Origin: an uncultured Odoribacter sp.
GTDB lineage: Bacteria > Bacteroidota > Bacteroidia > Bacteroidales > Marinifilaceae
Reading direction: 5' to 3'
Length of the DNA: 64,000 nt
NCBI GenBank assembly: GCA_944321165.1
Contig: CALUKE010000007.1
Coordinates: 67,961-131,960 of the forward strand
Each line of letters starts with the position of its first letter. Position 1 is the stretch's first letter. The position numbers and the translations under genes were made by a program. Below the pieces are notes generated by a model, which did no database searches, had not been told where the DNA came from, and saw nothing but the letters and a program-made list of their open reading frames with translations. Shown in pieces: positions 26,981-36,335 of the stretch.

Positions 26981-29900
26981 ATGAAAAAAAACAATCGCTT
27001 GCTGTCGGAATGGGAAGATTCCGGTACTTGGCAACAACTTGGTAGAAAAATGAAATGTGTGTTAATTTTCATGCTTATGCTGATCGGAGGTATCCGGGCG
27101 GAGGTTTACTCCCAACAGTATATGCTCGACTTGCAGTTGCAGAAGACTCCTTTGGCGGAAGTATTCAGTCGAATCGAAAGCCAGACCGGTTTGAAATTTT
27201 TGTATAACACCGTCCTGATTGAATCCAAGGGATGTGTGGATGTTACTGCACGGAAGACAGATGTCCGTCAAGTGCTGGACGAGTTGCTTCGTCCGTTGGA
27301 TTTGAGTTATGTACTTGATGGAGATCAGGTGGTGATAAAAAAAGCACTTCCGGCTGTTCCCCAGGAGAAAACGTTAATCAAAGGAAAAGTTGTGGACAGC
27401 AAAGGACAATCTTTGCCTGGCGTAACTGTCCGGATCAAAGGAACGACAGTCGGTGTCGTATCGGACAATGAGGGATGTTTTGAATTGGCTCTGCCGGCGG
27501 AGATCGATCCGATGCTGGTATTCTCTTTTGTCGGAATGAAAACTCAGGAAGTGAAGTATGCCGGTCAAGCTGAGTTGAATATTGTCATGCAGGAGGATAT
27601 CAATGAAATGGAAGAAGTGGTGGTGACGGGTATTTTTACGAAAGCGAAAGAAAGTTATACCGGGGCTGTGACAACTATTACAGAAAAGGAACTGAAAGCT
27701 GTGGGAAACCATAATATTTTGTCATCTATCCGGAATTTGGATCCCAGTTTTAATATTGTAGAAAATTTGGAGTATGGTTCCGATCCGAACCGTTTACCGG
27801 ATGTTACGATGCGGGGACGAACCAGTATGGACGTGAGCGTCCGTGATTTGCAGGAAGATGCCAATACGCAAAATTCGGCAAATATGCCTCTGTTTATTCT
27901 GGACGGTTTTGAAATATCGTTGGAACGGGTAATGGATATGGATCAGGAGTTGGTGGAAAGCATTACTCTGTTGAAAGATGCCAGTGCGACAGCGTTGTAT
28001 GGATCAAGAGGGGCGAATGGAATTGTGGTTATCACTTCAAAACGTCCGGAACCCGGCAAGTTGCGGGTGAGTTATCGTGGAACCCTGAATATGGAAGCAC
28101 CTGATTTTTCTTCTTACAATTTGATGAATGCAGAGGAAAAGTTGGAATACGAAAGACTGGCGAATTTATACAGTTCTCCTTATAATGATACAAAACTTGA
28201 ATTTGAGCAGTTGTACAATCAGCGGAAAATCGATGTGGAACGTGGGGTAAATACATATTGGTTGAAATATCCTGTGCGGACGGGAATCGGCAGCCGTCAC
28301 AGTCTTCGTGTCGACGGTGGGGCAGACAACTTCAATTATGCGGTGACCCTGTCGTATAACAATATTGCCGGCGTTATGAAAGAATCCGCTCGTAATACGC
28401 TTTCAGGAAATATATTCTTTCAGTATGAATATAAAAATCTGAAATTTCAAAATGATTTTACGGTGAGCTATAATAAAAACTATAACTCGCCTTATGGAAG
28501 TTTTTCGGAATATGCAACGATGAGTCCTCTTTATACACCGTATAATGAAGACGGCAGTCTGAAAAAAATGTTGAGTGAGGAAACGATCACCATAAACAGT
28601 CCTCAGGTTACCGGTAATCCGTTGTATAATGCGACTTTGCCGAGTCGTGACGATGGCAGATATACTAATATACAGAATAATTTTGCGATGGAGTGGTATA
28701 TCCTGCCGGAATTGTTTTTGCGGGCACGCTTGGGATTGACCAAACAGGATGAACGTTCGGATGTATATCTTTCACGGGATCATACCAGTTTCGAGACAGA
28801 CTATTATACCGGAGATAATTATAAACTACGCGGTAGCTATGTTTATTCTACGGCATATTATTTCACTTATGAGGGAGATGTTACATTGAACTATAACAAG
28901 GTGTTTAATGAAAAACATCAGTTGTATGCCGGTTTCAGTTTCAATTTTGCGGATGATAAAACAGAGAGTTACGGTTTTACGGCACAAGGGTTTTCGGCTT
29001 TGAATAAGGATAATATTGGAATGGCGAGTACGTATGCTGTAGACAGCAAACCCAGTTCTTCTGAAGACCATTCACGTCGCTTCGGCAACATACTCAATCT
29101 CAATTATACTTATAATCGTCGTTATTTTGCGGATTTTTCCGGGAAACTGGAAGGATCTTCCAAATTTGGTAGCAATGATCGGATTGCCCCTTTCTGGTCT
29201 GTGGGGTTGGGATGGAATTTGCATAATGAGAATTTCCTTTCTGATTCGCAGGTAGTTAATAATTTGCGTTTACGTTTTTCATACGGTACGACAGGTTCTC
29301 AGAATTTCAGCCCCTATCAGGCATTGACCACTTATCGTTATTTTACTTCTGAGACTTATGAATATTGGACCGGTGCTTATATGATCGGTCTTGGAAATTC
29401 AGATCTGACCTGGCAGAAAACAAAACAGTCTAATATCGGTTTGGAAACGACTCTTTTTAATGGGCGTATTCGGATGAACGTTGATTTGTACAATAAATTG
29501 ACAGAGGCTTTGTTGACGGATATTAATTTACCTACGGCGGCCGGTTTTGAAAGCTATAAGGCTAATGTCGGAGAAGTACGTAACCGGGGGATTGAATTGA
29601 ATGCCAATATTTTCCTCATTCGGGATACTGAAAATGGTTTCACCTGGTCTGTTGGAGGTAGTCTTGTCCATAACAGAAATAAAATTTTACGGATATCCAA
29701 TTCTCTGGAATTCTTAAACGAAGAACTGATAGCAGAATCGGGATCCAATCCCAGTTTTCTGTACGAGGAGGGGAAGTCGATGAATACCATCTATGTGGTA
29801 CGTTCTTTGGGTATTGATCCGGCGACAGGACGAGAGCTGTTCCTCGATAAGGAGGGAAAACGGACCTATGATTGGGAAGCATCGGACAAAGTGGCTTGTG

Positions 29901-30385
29901 GTATCAATGAACCCAAAGTGTGGGGAAATCTGAGTACTATGTTTCGCTGGAAAGATCTGACTCTCAATGCTGTCTTTTCTTACCGTGCCGGGGGAATGAC
30001 CTATAATCAAACACTGGTCGATAAAGTGGAAAATATTTCATTGTCAAGTACCTATAATAATCCGTGGCGTAATCTTGACCGAAGGGCATTATATGACCGT
30101 TGGCAGAAACCTGGGGACATTACTTATTTCAAGGACATTGCAGATTTTAATACAACCTATGCTTCATCCCGTTTTGTGATGAAAGAGAATACTTGGAAAC
30201 TGAACTCTCTCAGTTTGACTTACGACTTTAATACTGCATGGTTGCAGAAGCATTCTGGAATCGATTATTTGTCTGTTGGCTTATATGCAGAAGATGTTTT
30301 CCAGATTTCCACGATTCGGCAGGAACGGGGGACTTCTTATCCGTTCTCGCGCAAATATTCCTTGTCACTTTCACTTAGATTCTAA
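26981..30385 (+). CDS. SusC/RagA-type TonB-dependent receptor with STN signalling domain
   Basis: The 1,134 residues start with a long N-terminal stretch and signal helix (CVLIFMLMLIGGIRA). They continue with an STN domain (TPLAEVFSRIESQTGLKFLY, about 55-120), a carboxypeptidase-D-regulatory-like domain (IKGKVVDSKGQSLPGVTVRI, about 133-215), a plug (MEEVVVTGIF, PLFILDGFEIS, LLKDASATALYGSRGANGIV) and the outer-membrane beta-barrel ending in LSLSLRF. The STN domain means it both imports and signals through FecR. The following susD-type gene starts 10 bp later. No glycan enzyme is encoded nearby, so the ligand may be a peptide, metal complex or other nutrient. Confidence 0.95.
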   Translation: MKKNNRLLSEWEDSGTWQQLGRKMKCVLIFMLMLIGGIRAEVYSQQYMLDLQLQKTPLAEVFSRIESQTGLKFLYNTVLIESKGCVDVTARKTDVRQVLDELLRPLDLSYVLDGDQVVIKKALPAVPQEKTLIKGKVVDSKGQSLPGVTVRIKGTTVGVVSDNEGCFELALPAEIDPMLVFSFVGMKTQEVKYAGQAELNIVMQEDINEMEEVVVTGIFTKAKESYTGAVTTITEKELKAVGNHNILSSIRNLDPSFNIVENLEYGSDPNRLPDVTMRGRTSMDVSVRDLQEDANTQNSANMPLFILDGFEISLERVMDMDQELVESITLLKDASATALYGSRGANGIVVITSKRPEPGKLRVSYRGTLNMEAPDFSSYNLMNAEEKLEYERLANLYSSPYNDTKLEFEQLYNQRKIDVERGVNTYWLKYPVRTGIGSRHSLRVDGGADNFNYAVTLSYNNIAGVMKESARNTLSGNIFFQYEYKNLKFQNDFTVSYNKNYNSPYGSFSEYATMSPLYTPYNEDGSLKKMLSEETITINSPQVTGNPLYNATLPSRDDGRYTNIQNNFAMEWYILPELFLRARLGLTKQDERSDVYLSRDHTSFETDYYTGDNYKLRGSYVYSTAYYFTYEGDVTLNYNKVFNEKHQLYAGFSFNFADDKTESYGFTAQGFSALNKDNIGMASTYAVDSKPSSSEDHSRRFGNILNLNYTYNRRYFADFSGKLEGSSKFGSNDRIAPFWSVGLGWNLHNENFLSDSQVVNNLRLRFSYGTTGSQNFSPYQALTTYRYFTSETYEYWTGAYMIGLGNSDLTWQKTKQSNIGLETTLFNGRIRMNVDLYNKLTEALLTDINLPTAAGFESYKANVGEVRNRGIELNANIFLIRDTENGFTWSVGGSLVHNRNKILRISNSLEFLNEELIAESGSNPSFLYEEGKSMNTIYVVRSLGIDPATGRELFLDKEGKRTYDWEASDKVACGINEPKVWGNLSTMFRWKDLTLNAVFSYRAGGMTYNQTLVDKVENISLSSTYNNPWRNLDRRALYDRWQKPGDITYFKDIADFNTTYASSRFVMKENTWKLNSLSLTYDFNTAWLQKHSGIDYLSVGLYAEDVFQISTIRQERGTSYPFSRKYSLSLSLRF

Positions 30386-30394
30386 TTAAAATCG

Positions 30395-31870
30395 ATGATG
30401 ATGAAAAAAATATATTTGACTGTTGTTGCTTTCGCCATTTTGTTGACTTCGTGTAATAAATGGCTTGATATAAATCCGGAGCTTGAAATCCGGAACGATG
30501 ACATGTATTCCATGGAACAGGGATTTATGGATGTGTTGACGGGGGCGTATATTCGTATGGCGACCGAGTCCTTGTACGGTTGTAATACGACCGTCCGGTT
30601 GCCGGAATTGCTGGCCAATCATTGGAGTATTGCTGCAACCTCGACGGGTAGCGTTGAGGATTATGTGTCCCGATTTGATTTTACTCAATCCTCTACAAAA
30701 AGTTTGTTGGAAACAATTTGGCTTCAATATTATCAAACCATTGTGAATCTGAATGCCTTGTTGGCAGAGATCGAGCCTAAAAAAGATCTTTTTACGGATG
30801 GGAATTATGAATTGATCAAAGGAGAAGCGTTGGGATTGCGTGCTTTTTTGCATTTCGAAATTTTACGTTATTGGGGGGCTGCTCCACAAAATATAGAGAT
30901 GGATGAGACTGCGATTCCCTATGTGACCGAAGTGACCAAAAATCCGAATGAATTGTTGTCTGTTACTTATCGGGAAGTGTTTGACAAGATACTTGCCGAC
31001 TTGGATGAAGCTGAAGAATTGTTGGTAAATGATCCCATTACTCTTTATAACAATGATGCGTTGAATTATCCGGAATATGAAGGCACGACAGCGGCACAAG
31101 CGGCTTATCCGAGTAATGATTTCCATTTTTATCGTCAGATTAAATTCAACTATTATGCGGTAAAAGCGACGAAAGCCCGCTACTATATGTGGTTGGGCGA
31201 TAAGGAAAAGGCGGCACATTATGCCAAAGAGGTTATAGAGGCGGTAAATGAGGACGGTTCTTCGAAATTTACGCTTGCGGACGAACCGGAGGCCAGTACG
31301 GGAGAAATGACCTTCCCGACGGAACATATCTTTGCTGTATATAATTCGAATGCAACTCGTACGTTGACTTCCTATTTTTTCGATTATCAGACGATGTATA
31401 CTCAAGATATGAACTCTCTTGAAACTGCTTATGAAACTTCTCTGCATACATCGGATATTCGCTTTAAGGATAAAAGACTTTGGGAAGAACGTTATGAGCC
31501 GTTGGTTACTCAACCGCAAAATTATTTTCGGAAATATTGTGAGAACGAAACAACGGCTGTAAAACAAATGCCGTTAATCCGGCTTTCGGAGATGTATTTC
31601 ATTGCAATAGAGAATGGGGATACCGATTTGTTCCGTACGTATCGTATTGCTCGTAATTTGGATGCTTCGATTGATGGAACCTTGACCGATCAGGAGGCTA
31701 TTATGGAGAGATTGGAGTTGGAATATCGGAAAGATTTTTATGGAGAAGGACAGATGTTTTTCTTTTATAAACGTCTGGGCTATACCAGTTATACCTGGCC
31801 TACGGTAAAAACGGTGGATTTGTCAAGTTATCAGTTACCGATACCTGAAACACAAGCAAACTTTGAATAA
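30395..31870 (+). CDS. SusD/RagB-family outer-membrane lipoprotein
   Basis: The 491 residues carry a lipoprotein signal with the lipobox ILLTSC (C20), then the SusD-type helical TPR fold (GFMDVLTGAYIRMATESLYG, LIKGEALGLRAFLHFEILRY, ATKARYYMWLGDKEKAAHYA, MPLIRLSEMYFIAIE, LELEYRKDFYGEGQMFFFYK). The LRxFLHF and RxSExY-type motifs are diagnostic. It should form the surface lid of the SusC-type barrel encoded upstream. The C-terminal EYRKDFYGEGQ box is complete, so the protein looks intact. Confidence 0.95.
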   Translation: MMMKKIYLTVVAFAILLTSCNKWLDINPELEIRNDDMYSMEQGFMDVLTGAYIRMATESLYGCNTTVRLPELLANHWSIAATSTGSVEDYVSRFDFTQSSTKSLLETIWLQYYQTIVNLNALLAEIEPKKDLFTDGNYELIKGEALGLRAFLHFEILRYWGAAPQNIEMDETAIPYVTEVTKNPNELLSVTYREVFDKILADLDEAEELLVNDPITLYNNDALNYPEYEGTTAAQAAYPSNDFHFYRQIKFNYYAVKATKARYYMWLGDKEKAAHYAKEVIEAVNEDGSSKFTLADEPEASTGEMTFPTEHIFAVYNSNATRTLTSYFFDYQTMYTQDMNSLETAYETSLHTSDIRFKDKRLWEERYEPLVTQPQNYFRKYCENETTAVKQMPLIRLSEMYFIAIENGDTDLFRTYRIARNLDASIDGTLTDQEAIMERLELEYRKDFYGEGQMFFFYKRLGYTSYTWPTVKTVDLSSYQLPIPETQANFE

Positions 31871-31890
31871 CTTTTGTGAATGATAGAATT

Positions 31891-32661
31891 ATGAAACCAA
31901 GAATAGTTATCTATATGTTATCACTTTTGGCAACGGGTATTTTGATGATCAGTTGTGACGAAAAAGTGGTTGAGAAATTTGATGATGATGCATCTTTGTA
32001 TTTTTACAGGGATATGTATACTGCCAACAATATGGGAATCGTTCAGTATGATAGTATTGACTATTCATTTTTTCTGGCAGGTTCAGCTCAAGAGGCAGAA
32101 ATCTGGCTGCAGGTGAATTTGACAGGGAATGTGGCGGATGTAGCGCGTAGTTTTTCGATCGAACAAACCAATGTGGGTGAAACCGGTGCGGCAGTTGCCG
32201 GTACTCATTATGTCTCTTTTGATGATCCACGTATGGCAGAATACCTGACTTTGCCGGCACAGGCGACTTCAACTATGGTCCCGATTATTCTTACCCGGAC
32301 CGCTTCGATGGATGAGAACAGTTTTCGTCTCGTTGTTGCCTTGAAACCCAATGATCATTTTGTAGAAGGCATCAAACAGGGAACCAAGGGACAACAATCA
32401 TTCATTATTAACGTAACCGCGGAGGCGATTAAACCGCTTACCTGGGATCGTAATTATGATTATGCTTTCGGTGACTGGGGAAAGGTGAAAATGGGATTTT
32501 TGATTGATCATGTCGGATTTTCGGATTTCGAGACGGACATGAGTAATTTGGAAGCCAGGTATTATTGGAATCTGAAGGCAAAGAGCGCTCTCGCTGAATA
32601 TGAATCGGAGCATGGGGAATTGTATGAAGAGGACGGTGTTACGAAAGTTACTTTCCCATAG
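31891..32661 (+). CDS. DUF4843 surface lipoprotein of the SusCD locus
   Basis: I use ATG 31891 (256 residues); a GTG at 31876 is the alternative. The lipobox is ILMISC (C22). The body matches DUF4843 (SLYFYRDM, YDSIDYSFFLAGS, GNVADVARSFSIEQ, AGTHYVSFDDPRM, IILTRTASMDENSFRLVVAL), a beta-rich family usually encoded with SusCD pairs and PKD-like lipoproteins. A C-terminal helical tail (ARYYWNLKAKSALAEYESEH) follows. It is probably a surface accessory of the receptor; ligand binding is inferred. Confidence 0.85.
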   Translation: MKPRIVIYMLSLLATGILMISCDEKVVEKFDDDASLYFYRDMYTANNMGIVQYDSIDYSFFLAGSAQEAEIWLQVNLTGNVADVARSFSIEQTNVGETGAAVAGTHYVSFDDPRMAEYLTLPAQATSTMVPIILTRTASMDENSFRLVVALKPNDHFVEGIKQGTKGQQSFIINVTAEAIKPLTWDRNYDYAFGDWGKVKMGFLIDHVGFSDFETDMSNLEARYYWNLKAKSALAEYESEHGELYEEDGVTKVTFP

Positions 32662-32705
32662 AATTGAAGGATATCAAATGTTTATGTATTTAAAATGATA
32701 CTTGT

Positions 32706-34235
32706 ATGAAAGATTCTAATCGTTTACAGATAAAAGAATGGGGCCTATATCTATTCGTTTTTGTCGTTTGTTTTTTGCAAAGTTGTTATGAAGATAAAGG
32801 CAATTATGATTATCTCTCTCCGGAGGAATGTGCTCCGACCATTGTATCGGAATTGGAGGAAAGTTATGATGTGACTTCTTTACAACAGTTTGTGCTGGAA
32901 CCTGTGGTAAAGGAGGATGGTGATTATATGGAATATCTGTGGTATATTTTTTCTGCTACCAATGCCAATTTGCCGAATGATACCATCGGCCATGAGAGAA
33001 AATTGGATTATTTTGTGACGGCACAATCCGGTAGTTATCGATTGGTGTTTAAAGCGACCGATACTAGGAATGGTACGTCGGCTTATCAACAGACTTCTTT
33101 GACTGTTTCGAGTGTTTTTGGTTCCGGGTATTATATCCTGAAATATGAAAATGGGCGTACAGATGTTGATTTTGTTGACAAGAATGGAATTCTTAATGCC
33201 AATCTGCTAAAACAACTGCACGGGGAAGATATGCCGGGCAAGCCTATCCGGCAAATCTATACGATGAATCGTTACTGTTATACAGAAACCGATGCAGAGG
33301 GTAATACGGTCAGTTATACCTGGCAACCGGCATATGTTGTCTGTACGGATGAAGATTTGAGAATATTTCATGGAGATGATTTGCATGTGATCAAAACATG
33401 GGAGACAGCCTTCATGGAAACGCCGGCCGTTAAGAAACCACAAGGTGTATGGGGATCCGGAAGCGGTGGATTTATGATGATGAACAACGGTTCTCTTCAT
33501 GCTTTGCAAGGATATTTGTATAGTGATGGTTGCTTCGGTTATGCATTTCAGACACCGGAATACGATATTGAGCCTACGTTAGCCGTCGGAGGAAGTTCTT
33601 ATCTGGCATTTGATAAGAATCAGGGAACATTTATCGGTTTTCAGAATGCCAACGGAACGGTTATTACCAATACTTACGCTGCCGGATTGTCGAATGTTAC
33701 GGGATATGATCTGGTATGGATGGGGCCGCAACCTTATTCCAGCACTCCGTCTTATACTTATTCCATCATTAAAAGTAGAACCGATAACAGTTGGATGTTA
33801 GTGGAGGAGTATACAACTTATATGAGTATGGTCGGTCACTATTTTATAAATCAATATGCGATCCCGGCTGATTTCGGTATTCATGAGGGAACGGTATTTG
33901 CTGCGCAGGGCGGTAACGGAAGCGCTGTCATTTATTATTCGACTGGAGATAATGTTGTTCATTATTACAATCCTATGAATCAAACGGAAAGGAAGAATGT
34001 GGTAACTCTTCCAGTTGGAGAAGAGATTGTACAGATTAAACCGGTGTATTATCAGGCGGCCTCGATTAATCTTTTCCTGGTTTTGGCTCGTGTCGGCGAT
34101 AATTGGAAAGTATATACTTATGAACTGGAGGGAAGTACGCCGGACATTGTACAGACTCCTGTCTCTACCTATTCAGGAACGGGAATACCGGGACATTTGA
34201 TGTATCGGGATCCGAATTTTCGAATGACACACTGA
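32706..34235 (+). CDS. PKD-like family surface lipoprotein
   Basis: The 509 residues begin with a signal and lipobox (VCFLQSC, C27) and the DKGNYDY motif that is typical of PKD-like proteins paired with DUF4843. A PKD/Ig-like domain follows (LEPVVKEDGDYMEYLWYIFS, GSYRLVFKATDTRNGTSAYQ), then a long region that may be a beta-propeller (GGFMMMNNGSLHALQGYLYS, AVGGSSYLAFDKNQGTFIGF). It belongs to the same operon as the SusCD pair. The propeller may bind the same ligand at the cell surface; no catalytic residues were recognised. Confidence 0.8.
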   Translation: MKDSNRLQIKEWGLYLFVFVVCFLQSCYEDKGNYDYLSPEECAPTIVSELEESYDVTSLQQFVLEPVVKEDGDYMEYLWYIFSATNANLPNDTIGHERKLDYFVTAQSGSYRLVFKATDTRNGTSAYQQTSLTVSSVFGSGYYILKYENGRTDVDFVDKNGILNANLLKQLHGEDMPGKPIRQIYTMNRYCYTETDAEGNTVSYTWQPAYVVCTDEDLRIFHGDDLHVIKTWETAFMETPAVKKPQGVWGSGSGGFMMMNNGSLHALQGYLYSDGCFGYAFQTPEYDIEPTLAVGGSSYLAFDKNQGTFIGFQNANGTVITNTYAAGLSNVTGYDLVWMGPQPYSSTPSYTYSIIKSRTDNSWMLVEEYTTYMSMVGHYFINQYAIPADFGIHEGTVFAAQGGNGSAVIYYSTGDNVVHYYNPMNQTERKNVVTLPVGEEIVQIKPVYYQAASINLFLVLARVGDNWKVYTYELEGSTPDIVQTPVSTYSGTGIPGHLMYRDPNFRMTH

Positions 34236-34264
34236 GAATATGATTGGCATGTAATATTGAAATT

Positions 34265-35317
34265 ATGAAAAAGAGTCTTTTAATAGTGGGGCTGTTTTTA
34301 TTGGCATTTTCTGTTTTGGGTCAGGGAATCCAATTCCGGGATTTGACTGTAGAACAGGCGGTGAAACAAGCTCAGGAAGAGAATAAATATGTGTTTATCG
34401 ATTTTTATACCGCTTGGTGTGGTCCTTGCAAGTTGATGGAAACGCAAATATTTCCGATGCAGGAAATCGGAGATTATTTTAATCCGAAATTTGTCTGTAT
34501 TAAGCAGAATGCCGGTGATCAGGGAGATGGAGAAAAAAGTGCCCTTGAATTTGGGGTAAAGGCTTATCCGACTTTTGTAATTCTCGATCAGAAGGGGGAA
34601 TTGCTGCATATGTTTGCCGGAGGTGTATTGGATCTGAGTTTTATTGATAAGGTAGAGGAGGCATTTGTTCCGACCAAGGCTTTTGGGGCTTTGAAAAAAC
34701 GCTATGATGCCGGTGAGCGCGGTAGCCGGTTTGTCGCTGCCTATATAAGGGCATTGCAAAATACATATACGGTTGCCAATATCAATGATTTGGTCGAAGA
34801 GTTTTACCAGTCGTTGAGCGAGGATGATAAAATATGTGCAGAATGTTTGTTTTTGTTTGATGATTATGCCCGGGTCGGTTCGGAAAAAGATGAATTTCTA
34901 ACGAAACACCGTGATCGTTTTCGGGAAGTGGCTGGAAAAGAAAAGGTGGATGAGGTATTTAAACGGAAATATGTAGCTTTTTATGGCCAGGTTATTTTGG
35001 GATATGACCGCTCCGTGACTTTGGATAGTCTGTCGAAAATAAACGATAGATTGGCATCGCTCGGTTTGGATGAGAATCCGGTTTATACCTTGCTACAAGC
35101 TGCGGCTGCCGTGAAAATTACAGGAGATGGTGCCGATGAGCTTTTTGATCTGATTCAGACGAACATCGGTGAGATGGAAGCTGTGGATGTGAATGCTTAT
35201 CTTTATTATACGATTATCGGTCTGAAAGATCAATTTAGTGCGCTTCAAAAAGAAAAATTGCTGACTTTAATGACAAACGAGGCGACGAAGGGGTATGTGG
35301 AACGCTCTCTCCGGTAG
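34265..35317 (+). CDS. Exported thioredoxin-fold protein
   Basis: I use ATG 34265 (350 residues), which gives a clear signal peptide (SLLIVGLFLLAFSVLGQ). The thioredoxin domain has the active site WCGPC (C52, C55) in FIDFYTAWCGPCKLMETQIF and the cis-Pro loop KAYPTFVILDQKGELLHMFA. A C-terminal region of about 200 residues is helical and of unknown role. It is the last gene of the uptake operon. A periplasmic thiol oxidoreductase here may reduce or process the imported ligand, or maintain the lipoproteins; this is inferred. Confidence 0.85.
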   Translation: MKKSLLIVGLFLLAFSVLGQGIQFRDLTVEQAVKQAQEENKYVFIDFYTAWCGPCKLMETQIFPMQEIGDYFNPKFVCIKQNAGDQGDGEKSALEFGVKAYPTFVILDQKGELLHMFAGGVLDLSFIDKVEEAFVPTKAFGALKKRYDAGERGSRFVAAYIRALQNTYTVANINDLVEEFYQSLSEDDKICAECLFLFDDYARVGSEKDEFLTKHRDRFREVAGKEKVDEVFKRKYVAFYGQVILGYDRSVTLDSLSKINDRLASLGLDENPVYTLLQAAAAVKITGDGADELFDLIQTNIGEMEAVDVNAYLYYTIIGLKDQFSALQKEKLLTLMTNEATKGYVERSLR

Positions 35318-35335
35318 GGAGATTGGTGAAATATT

Positions 35336-35376
35336 ATGGCAGTAAGGGGGCGCAGCAGTCTCCCCTTTACTGTCAT
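35336..35376 (+). repeat. Hairpin at the end of the uptake operon
   Basis: CAGTAAGGGG and CCCCTTTACTG form a strong stem with outer ATG/CAT pairing. It lacks a U-tract, so it may be a 3'-end stability element. Confidence 0.5.
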
Positions 35377-35453
35377 GGTTCTGAACCGGTGTTATTTGGG
35401 ATACTTTATCTCTGATTAGGGAGATTTTTTGCAGGAGTTCCGCTAAGTTTTCT

Positions 35454-35461
35454 TATTTTTG
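35454..35461 (+). promoter_or_regulatory. Candidate promoter of rsmE
   Basis: TATTTTTG matches TAnnTTTG 23 bp before the start codon; a TTTG at 35428-35431 is 22 bp further upstream. Confidence 0.45.
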
Positions 35462-35484
35462 GTTCAGAAAATTAGATAAGGATT

Positions 35485-36189
35485 ATGCATTTGTTTTATA
35501 CCCCGGATATTACGGGAGATCGTTATGTATTGAACAGTGAGGAGTCGAAACATTGTGTGAAGGTGCTTCGGCTGGGAGTCGGAGAGGCTCTTGCGTTGGT
35601 GGACGGAAAAGGGAATTGGTACAATGCTGTCATTGAGCGTGCCGATATGCGAGGGTGTGAGATTCGGGTGACGGAAAGGATCGGAGAGTATGGAAAACGG
35701 CCGTTTCGCTTACACTTGGCTGTTGCTCCGACTAAGAATATGGACCGTATGGAGTGGATGTTGGAGAAATGTACCGAAATGGGGATCGAAGAGGTGACGA
35801 TGCTGAATACGGCTCATTCTGAACGGAAAGTGGTGAAGGCGGATCGATTGGAAAAAGTGATCGTTGCTGCGATGAAACAGTCGTTGAAAGCCTATCTGCC
35901 CCGTTTGAATCCGATGGCCGATTTTAAAAAACTGGTGGCTTCCTCTCAGGAACCGTGTAAGTTTATTGCTCACTGCCATGAAGGAGAAAAGAAACGCCTG
36001 GAGGAGGTATATTGTCCGGGGAAAGATGTGGTTTTGCTGATCGGACCGGAAGGGGATTTCTCGGAAGAAGAGGTGGCATTTGCCCGTCAACACGGTTTTG
36101 TGGAGGTGACGCTGGGAAACAGTCGCTTGCGTACGGAAACGGCCGGTATGGTGGCTTGTCACAGTATTAATTTTATCAATCGGGTGTGA
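35485..36189 (+). CDS. rsmE: 16S rRNA (uracil-1498-N3)-methyltransferase
   Basis: The 234-residue SPOUT-class enzyme has an N-terminal PUA-like domain (YVLNSEESKHCVKVLRLGVG, ALVDGKGNWYNAVIE) and a C-terminal trefoil-knot AdoMet domain (KNMDRMEWMLEKCTEMGIEE, LLIGPEGDFSEEE, LGNSRLRTETA). The GPEGDF and LRTETA motifs are diagnostic. It methylates U1498 of 16S rRNA in the ribosome decoding region. The length is normal. It looks monocistronic, 146 bp before clpB. Confidence 0.95.
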   Translation: MHLFYTPDITGDRYVLNSEESKHCVKVLRLGVGEALALVDGKGNWYNAVIERADMRGCEIRVTERIGEYGKRPFRLHLAVAPTKNMDRMEWMLEKCTEMGIEEVTMLNTAHSERKVVKADRLEKVIVAAMKQSLKAYLPRLNPMADFKKLVASSQEPCKFIAHCHEGEKKRLEEVYCPGKDVVLLIGPEGDFSEEEVAFARQHGFVEVTLGNSRLRTETAGMVACHSINFINRV

Positions 36190-36232
36190 TTTGAAAAAAA
36201 CTGACTTTTTGACTTTTCTTTTGAAATTATTA

Positions 36233-36245
36233 TGTCAAATTGACA
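36233..36245. promoter_or_regulatory. Inverted repeat TGTCAA-A-TTGACA upstream of clpB
   Basis: A perfect 6-bp dyad with a one-base centre lies about 90 bp before the clpB start. It could be an operator for a stress regulator; TTGACA also resembles a -35 box, but no matching -10 is evident. Confidence 0.4.
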
Positions 36246-36335
36246 AGTTTTCTTTAAAAAGTCTGCTGAAACCTTTCTGTGGGAGAATCGGTATAAGATT
36301 TGTAATTCCTTTTAAGCAGAAAGGAGAAGTAGACT

